64,000 nucleotides of DNA from CAIQPV01 sp963719855 (GTDB lineage Bacteria; Pseudomonadota; Gammaproteobacteria; Burkholderiales; Gallionellaceae): assembly GCA_963719855.1 (NCBI GenBank), contig CAVRDK010000001.1, forward strand, positions 372,001 to 436,000, in the 5' to 3' direction. The position numbers and the translations under genes are program-made. Under the pieces are notes generated by a model. The model had not been told where the DNA came from. It saw only the letters and a program-made list of their open reading frames with translations, and made no database searches. Positions 59,856 through 64,000 of this stretch are shown here, piece after piece. Each line of letters starts with the position of its first letter. Within the stretch, counting starts at the first letter, position 1.

Positions 59856-61097
59856 ATGCCCGATTACACAGCCCCGCAAGTCGCCATTATCGGTGGGGGG
59901 CCGGCTGGGCTGATGGCCGCAGAAGTGCTTAGTCTTGTGGGCGTGCAGGTCGATGTTTATGACGCCATGCCATCGCTTGGCCGGAAGTTTTTGCAGGCCG
60001 GCATCGGCGGTTTGAATATCACACACAGCGAAGCCTACGACACTTTCTGCACCCGCTATGGCGATCGTCGACCGCAGATGCAGGCACTGCTCGACAGGCT
60101 GCCGCCGAGTGCTTTGCGCTCGTGGGTACACAGGCTGGGTATCGATACCTTTGTCGGCAGCTCGGGCCGAGTGTTCCCCACGCAAATGAAAGCCGCGCCG
60201 CTGCTGCGGGCTTGGCTGCATCGTCTTCGCAGCAGCGGTGTGCGCCTGCACGTGCGTCATCGCTGGCTGGGCTGGAATGCCGATGGCGCATTGCGGCTGG
60301 TTAATCCTGGCGGCGAAATTTCGATCAAGCCGCAAGCAACGGTGCTGGCGCTGGGCGGTGCCAGCTGGCCGCAACTGGGGTCGGACGGTGCCTGGTTGCC
60401 GTGGTTGCAGGCCCGGGGCGTAGAGATCGCTCCATTGCAAAGCGCTAATTGCGGCTTCGAGGTGACGTGGAGTGCACATCTACGCGACAAGTTTGCCGGG
60501 GCGCAGCTCAAATCGGTTGCGCTGACGTTTACCGATGCGCTGGGCCACACCGAGCAGCGGCAAGGCGAAATGGTGATTAGCGCGCATGGCGTGGAAGGTG
60601 GCCTGATTTATGCGTTTTCGCAGCGGCTGCGCGAGTACCTGAATGTCCACGGCAGCGCCACCTTCACGCTTGATCTGGTGCCCGGACGCGACGCTGAGCG
60701 GGTGCTGGCCGAAGTCAGCCATCCCCGAGGATCGCGGTCGGTATCTAGCCATTTGCAAAGTCGCGTCGGCATTACCGGCGTCAAGGCGGCCTTGCTGCAC
60801 GAAGTGCTCAGTAAGGAACAATTTGCCGATGCGGCCACGCTGGCGGCAACAATCAAGGCCTTGCCGATCACTGTGCGCGCAACCCGCCCCATCGCCGAAG
60901 CGATTAGCACCGCCGGGGGCGTGTGCTTTAACAGCCTCGATCAAAACCTCATGCTTACCGCGCTGCCCGGTGTTTTTGTCGCTGGCGAAATGGTTGATTG
61001 GGAGGCACCTACCGGCGGGTATCTACTCACCGCTTGCTTCGCCACCGGCCTGTGCGCGGGGCAGGGCGTGCGTGACTGGCTAAATAGTGTGCGCTAG
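59856..61097 (+). CDS. TIGR03862-type flavoprotein (HI0933 superfamily)
   Basis: A 413-residue predicted FAD oxidoreductase. The nucleotide-binding motif VAIIGGGPAGLMAAEVLS is followed by the family feature GRKFLQAGIGGLNITHSEAY, FVGSSGRVFPTQMKAAPLLR, VLALGGASWPQLGSDGAWLP, VFVAGEMVDWEAPTGGYLLT, and a Gly/Ala-rich end. Function in the cell is not established. Intact and monocistronic. Confidence 0.9.
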   Translation: MPDYTAPQVAIIGGGPAGLMAAEVLSLVGVQVDVYDAMPSLGRKFLQAGIGGLNITHSEAYDTFCTRYGDRRPQMQALLDRLPPSALRSWVHRLGIDTFVGSSGRVFPTQMKAAPLLRAWLHRLRSSGVRLHVRHRWLGWNADGALRLVNPGGEISIKPQATVLALGGASWPQLGSDGAWLPWLQARGVEIAPLQSANCGFEVTWSAHLRDKFAGAQLKSVALTFTDALGHTEQRQGEMVISAHGVEGGLIYAFSQRLREYLNVHGSATFTLDLVPGRDAERVLAEVSHPRGSRSVSSHLQSRVGITGVKAALLHEVLSKEQFADAATLAATIKALPITVRATRPIAEAISTAGGVCFNSLDQNLMLTALPGVFVAGEMVDWEAPTGGYLLTACFATGLCAGQGVRDWLNSVR

Positions 61098-61194
61098 GGC
61101 ATCTTGGTGGCTGCCTTTTGAATGGGCGATCTATTTTAAAGAGGCTGACTGCCTCAACATGCTGCAACATGAACCACTGGCAGCAAATAAGCCA

Positions 61195-62160
61195 TCATTC
61201 TTTGGCGAACAGGAAAGACAAATCAACTTTGTTCCCGATGCCGAGCTTGGTGTAAATCCGCCCCAGGAAATTGCGTACAGTTGACGGGGAAATATCCAGT
61301 GCCAGCCCGATCTCCTTGTATGACTGGCCTTGGCCATATAGCCTCGCAACTTCAAACTCGCGCTGGGACAGCATGTGCAACGGTGATATTCTGCGGATAT
61401 TTAGAAACAGCATATTGCCAAGCGTGGATGTCGATATGGCAATGGCATGGTCTGCGAGAATAGATTCTCGATTGGGATGAACAGCCGCCATGAGTTCTTC
61501 TGGAAGCCGCCCGCTTTTCCAATCCGGCCATATTTCGAGTACCAACTCGGCGAATTTCTTTCCGCAGTGGTATAGCGTCCCATCTGGTCGAGCGAGCGCC
61601 CTCGCTCCCTTCATCCCTGAGTCTGCATGTGCCGAGGGTACCTGCCCTATTATGCGATTGATTTCCAGTGCCTCGATGAGATGAGGCATGACCTGTTCCA
61701 ACATGCGGCTGTCAGTCTGTCCAAAATGATCATGCTTGTTGGCACGATAGAGTGACAGCCACTGTCCATAAGGGCGATTTTTACTGATTGAGGTGATTAC
61801 CATGCTATTCAAGTGACCAAACCGCCTAGCATAGTCCAGCATGGTGCTGGTATCGGAGACACTGTACCAGCTTGGCGTATGGACAATCAAGGCGCGGCCC
61901 GGATTGGCAACTACTTCGTCGATTACAGTATCACTGTGGTTGATGGATATCCAGTCAGTCAGCATTTCCAGCGGTTCGTTATGCAAGTGTACGCTGTGCG
62001 TGACGAGTCCGTTTCCGGTCACCTCACCAGTCCCCCAGACCGCCGTACGAAATGAAGTTTGTGCCTTAACCAGCGCCAAGGCCAATTCCTGAAACTCATC
62101 AACCGGCGTTTCTTTTGCCGCGCGGTATAGTTCCAGAATCAGCTTGCATAATGCGTCCAA
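61195..62160 (-). CDS. LuxR-family transcriptional regulator with N-terminal sensor-like domain
   Basis: A 321-residue regulator. The C-terminal LuxR/NarL helix-turn-helix is clear (MLSQREFEVARLYGQGQSYK, EIGLALDISPSTVRNFLGRI, YTKLGIGNKVDLS). The N-terminal 240 residues look like a GAF/PAS-type sensor rather than a receiver; the acyl-homoserine-lactone pocket pattern is not obvious. It is divergent from the response regulator at 62502, with a palindrome in between. Confidence 0.8.
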   Translation of the reverse strand: MDALCKLILELYRAAKETPVDEFQELALALVKAQTSFRTAVWGTGEVTGNGLVTHSVHLHNEPLEMLTDWISINHSDTVIDEVVANPGRALIVHTPSWYSVSDTSTMLDYARRFGHLNSMVITSISKNRPYGQWLSLYRANKHDHFGQTDSRMLEQVMPHLIEALEINRIIGQVPSAHADSGMKGARALARPDGTLYHCGKKFAELVLEIWPDWKSGRLPEELMAAVHPNRESILADHAIAISTSTLGNMLFLNIRRISPLHMLSQREFEVARLYGQGQSYKEIGLALDISPSTVRNFLGRIYTKLGIGNKVDLSFLFAKE

Positions 62161-62501
62161 CAGTTTCTCCCGTTAGAGTTTTTCACACCAGGCTTCTGGT
62201 GGTAACTCAAGGTGTACGAAATGTCCGGTATCCACAAATTTAAAGTCTAACTGAAGAAATTCCTGCATCACCGTGAAAAAATTTGTTACACCTATCGGAG
62301 GCGTTTTTAAGGTGTTAGGCAGTGTTTTCATGGTTTATGGCACATAAAAAAACCCGCTATCCTGAGTAGGAAAGTCAACAATGTAGTGCATTTGCACTAC
62401 ATACAGCATGATTCATTCTGCGTAGATTAGCAATTGTCATTATTCCCTGAGCCGCCTTTAGATGCCGAAGCAGGAATTACAATAAACAAAAAGGAATCGT
62501 C
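62161..62501. promoter_or_regulatory. divergent regulatory region of the two LuxR genes
   Basis: A 341-bp gene-free region that must hold both promoters. It contains the 22-bp palindrome listed next, a GCACATA... AT-rich stretch around 62341, and AAAAAGGAATCGTC before the ATG at 62502 as ribosome-binding site. No small gene seen. Confidence 0.6.
62381..62402. promoter_or_regulatory. perfect 10+2+10 palindrome, lux-box-like operator candidate
   Basis: ATGTAGTGCA (62381-62390), TT, TGCACTACAT (62393-62402): exact inverted repeats with a two-base centre, the size of LuxR-type dimer sites. It lies 221 bases from one start and 100 from the other, in the middle of the divergent region. Either regulator could bind here. 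Confidence 0.65.
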
Positions 62502-63161
62502 ATGAGAATCTTGTTAATTGATGGACACGAGTTATATCGCGAAGGGCTGCGCCCTATATTGCAGCAGTTACATGGCGGAGTGGGCGAGATACTGGAGGCT
62601 GAAAACTTTCCCGATGGATTGAAGCTCGCGGTGCAGCACCCCGATTTGGTGTTGCTGGAAATCAAATCTCCCGAAAGCGAAGGGGCAATTTCAGCCAAAG
62701 TCTTCCGTCAGCATTTTCCGCATATCCGGCTCGTGGTTGTGTCCAGCGAAGAGAATTCCCGCGTCATAAAAGAAGTGTTGAACCATGGTGCGGACGGTTA
62801 TGTGTGCAAGAGTTCAAGCGGATCAACGCTGTTAAGCGCGTTGAATTTGGTGCTTGCCGGAAGCCTATATGTGCCGCATCAGCTATTGCATCCCAAGGCA
62901 GTGGTCGAGAACGAAAATAAAAGCCGCGATGGCCGTAATTCAAAAACCAAGACACATGGCTTGACCTCGCGCCAGAGGGATGTTTTAAAGTGTCTGTCCG
63001 ATGGACTCAGCAACAGGGAAATAGGCGAAGCCATCCATCTTGCCGAAGGAACCGTCAAGGCGCATGTGGCGGCGGTATACCAAACCCTGGGCGTTAGAAA
63101 ACGCATAGATGCAGTGCAAGTTGCCAAACGTCTTGGTTTGATCGAAATGTTTCACGCATGA
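62502..63161 (+). CDS. NarL/LuxR-type response regulator with Glu at the phospho-acceptor site
   Basis: A 219-residue protein. The receiver begins MRILLIDGHELYREGLRPIL; the phosphorylation-site segment reads HPDLVLLEIKSPESEG, where the fourth residue before KSP is Glu (E53) instead of Asp, and the acidic pair near the N-terminus is D7-G8. The conserved Lys is kept in GYVCKSSS. The C-terminal helix-turn-helix is normal (LTSRQRDVLKCLSDGLSNRE, IHLAEGTVKAHVAAVYQTLG). The receiver probably cannot be phosphorylated in the ordinary way and may mimic the active state. Confidence 0.85.
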   Translation: MRILLIDGHELYREGLRPILQQLHGGVGEILEAENFPDGLKLAVQHPDLVLLEIKSPESEGAISAKVFRQHFPHIRLVVVSSEENSRVIKEVLNHGADGYVCKSSSGSTLLSALNLVLAGSLYVPHQLLHPKAVVENENKSRDGRNSKTKTHGLTSRQRDVLKCLSDGLSNREIGEAIHLAEGTVKAHVAAVYQTLGVRKRIDAVQVAKRLGLIEMFHA

Positions 63162-63181
63162 AATAAGGGCATATTTTCATA

Positions 63182-63220
63182 GGACATTCGGCATATACCT
63201 AGAACATCCGACATGTACGA
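63182..63220. repeat. two 17-bp imperfect direct repeats upstream of the right-edge gene
   Basis: GGACATTCGGCATATAC and GAACATCCGACATGTAC agree at 13 of 17 positions and lie next to each other in the 106-bp gap after the response regulator. They may be regulator sites for the next gene. Confidence 0.35.
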
Positions 63221-63267
63221 TTGCCAGCAATCAAAAAATTCGTAGAGTAGATTTTGTACTCAATAAT

Positions 63268-64000
63268 ATGAATTCAAAACAAAAACGCGAAAGCGCAAAA
63301 CTAGCCAAAAAAACAGAGCAAGCCAGAGTTACGGCAAAAGCCACGTCAGCCACAATAACGTCTGTTGAAGATCAGATGGCTAAAGCTGCGGCATTGGCAA
63401 TAGATGCGATTTTGTCAGAAGAACAAGCCAAGATAATTGAGCAAGCTAGAATTGAAGCGAACACCATGCAAGCCAGAATAAAGCTTGCTGAAGCGCAAGT
63501 GGCTAAGGCAGAGGCTTCGGCCGAAGAGCGTGCCAAGACGTCCAAGCAAGTAGCGTTAGAATTAAAGACCAAAGCTAAGGCTGAGGCAATGGAGAAGGCC
63601 GAGGCCAGGGCAATCGAGAAAGCGAGAATCGAAACAGAAAAAATTGCCGTAAAGATAGCGATGGCTGAAGCTTTGGCCGCCGAGAAAGCAAAGGCAGTTG
63701 AGCTGACAAGAATTGAAGCGGAGAACAAAGCAGCACACCAAGCAAAGTTAGAGGCTTTAGTAGCCGAACAAGCTAGAGCAAGAGCATTGGCTGAAGAACG
63801 AGCCAGGATCACTAAACAAGCTGCATTAGAAGCAAGGGCTAAAACTGAGGCTGAAGCAAAAGCAAAAGCTGAGGCCAGGGCAATCGAAAAGGCAAAAATT
63901 CAAGCCGAAATTGAAGCCGCCAAACGAGCAAAGGCTAAAGCTTTGGCAGAGAAGCAAGCCAGGATTGAAGCTGAAACGGCCAGGACAAAAGCAGCAGAGC
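63268..64000 (+). CDS. alanine-rich coiled-coil protein (3' end outside window)
   Basis: An ATG at 63268 opens a frame that runs without a stop to the window edge (244 codons so far). The sequence is a highly charged, alanine-rich coiled coil, with repeated AKAEARAIEKA-type units (for example MEKAEARAIEKARIETEKIA near the middle and KAEARAIEKAKIQAEIEAAK near the end). Its composition is like the protein at 52561, and a similar C-terminal membrane anchor may follow beyond the edge. It is on the same strand as the degenerate response regulator, 106 bases downstream. No family recognised. Confidence 0.65.
   Translation, partial: MNSKQKRESAKLAKKTEQARVTAKATSATITSVEDQMAKAAALAIDAILSEEQAKIIEQARIEANTMQARIKLAEAQVAKAEASAEERAKTSKQVALELKTKAKAEAMEKAEARAIEKARIETEKIAVKIAMAEALAAEKAKAVELTRIEAENKAAHQAKLEALVAEQARARALAEERARITKQAALEARAKTEAEAKAKAEARAIEKAKIQAEIEAAKRAKAKALAEKQARIEAETARTKAAE

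Noticed and set aside
63372..63812. 146-codon minus-strand frame at the right edge
   Set aside because: It is antisense to the alanine-rich coiled-coil gene; Ala/Glu codons give long open antisense frames (same effect in 52.6-55.1 kb).

Overview
The window looks like a chromosomal segment of a betaproteobacterium, most likely of the iron-oxidiser/Nitrosomonadales type (Gallionella/Sideroxydans-like). This rests on gene content and order, on the flavoprotein, GlnD and MutL sequences, and on a dispersed palindromic repeat (CGTTCGTGGTGAGCTTGTCG). The genus is a guess. The right part (about 37.6-64 kb) is ordinary chromosome; the left part (1 to about 37.5 kb) is mobile DNA beside a tRNA-Ser(GGA) gene.

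Region 1, 1 to about 19.26 kb, is one end of an ICE-like conjugative element with an F-type (MPF-F) apparatus. It holds a TraF-type S26 peptidase, a MOB-H relaxase of the TraI_2 type, TraW, TraU, TrbC, a cysteine-rich exported protein and TraN. It also carries a metalloprotease-like HEAAH protein coupled to the relaxase, an ABC-three-component conflict operon on the minus strand (effector, middle component, ABC ATPase), an HU-like protein and a HipBA kinase toxin-antitoxin pair. Many genes here are interrupted by single-base frame changes, often in or near short homopolymers, with good family similarity on both sides. This is either recent decay or consensus error; the housekeeping genes further right show none.

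Region 2, 19,322 to 37,520 (18.2 kb), is a second integrated island. It is bounded by a perfect 62-bp direct repeat of the 3' part of the tRNA-Ser gene. It has its own tyrosine integrase, a small DNA-binding protein, a replication-initiator-like winged-helix protein, a MobC/replication-relaxation-like protein, a short coiled-coil protein, a 600-bp array of about a dozen hairpins and a TraD/MobB-like coupling ATPase. Its cargo is a defence block: AbiEi/AbiEii, a 1643-residue single-chain type ISP restriction-modification enzyme, a coiled-coil membrane protein, and a compact three-gene module (PIN-GNAT-PUA-like fusion, ASCH protein, P-loop kinase-like protein). A RadC/JAMM protein lies next to the tRNA. 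The three-gene module and the ABC-three-component operon are the best candidates for little-described systems.

Region 3, 37.6-64 kb, holds gloB, a methyltransferase, rnhA and dnaQ (the enterobacterial order), a BaiN/HI0933-type flavoprotein, a DUF302 protein, an IS3-family element that split a coiled-coil gene, and mutL and miaA with an MFS transporter between them. Then come a coiled-coil protein followed by a GAF-GAF-PAS nucleotidyl cyclase, a 921-residue alanine-rich coiled-coil membrane protein, cysC, glnD and map, a second flavoprotein, and two divergent LuxR-type regulators around a perfect 10+2+10 palindrome. One of those regulators has Glu at the phospho-acceptor position. A second alanine-rich coiled-coil gene runs off the right edge. 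A 70-130 bp inverted repeat occurs four times here, once in frame inside the transporter gene.
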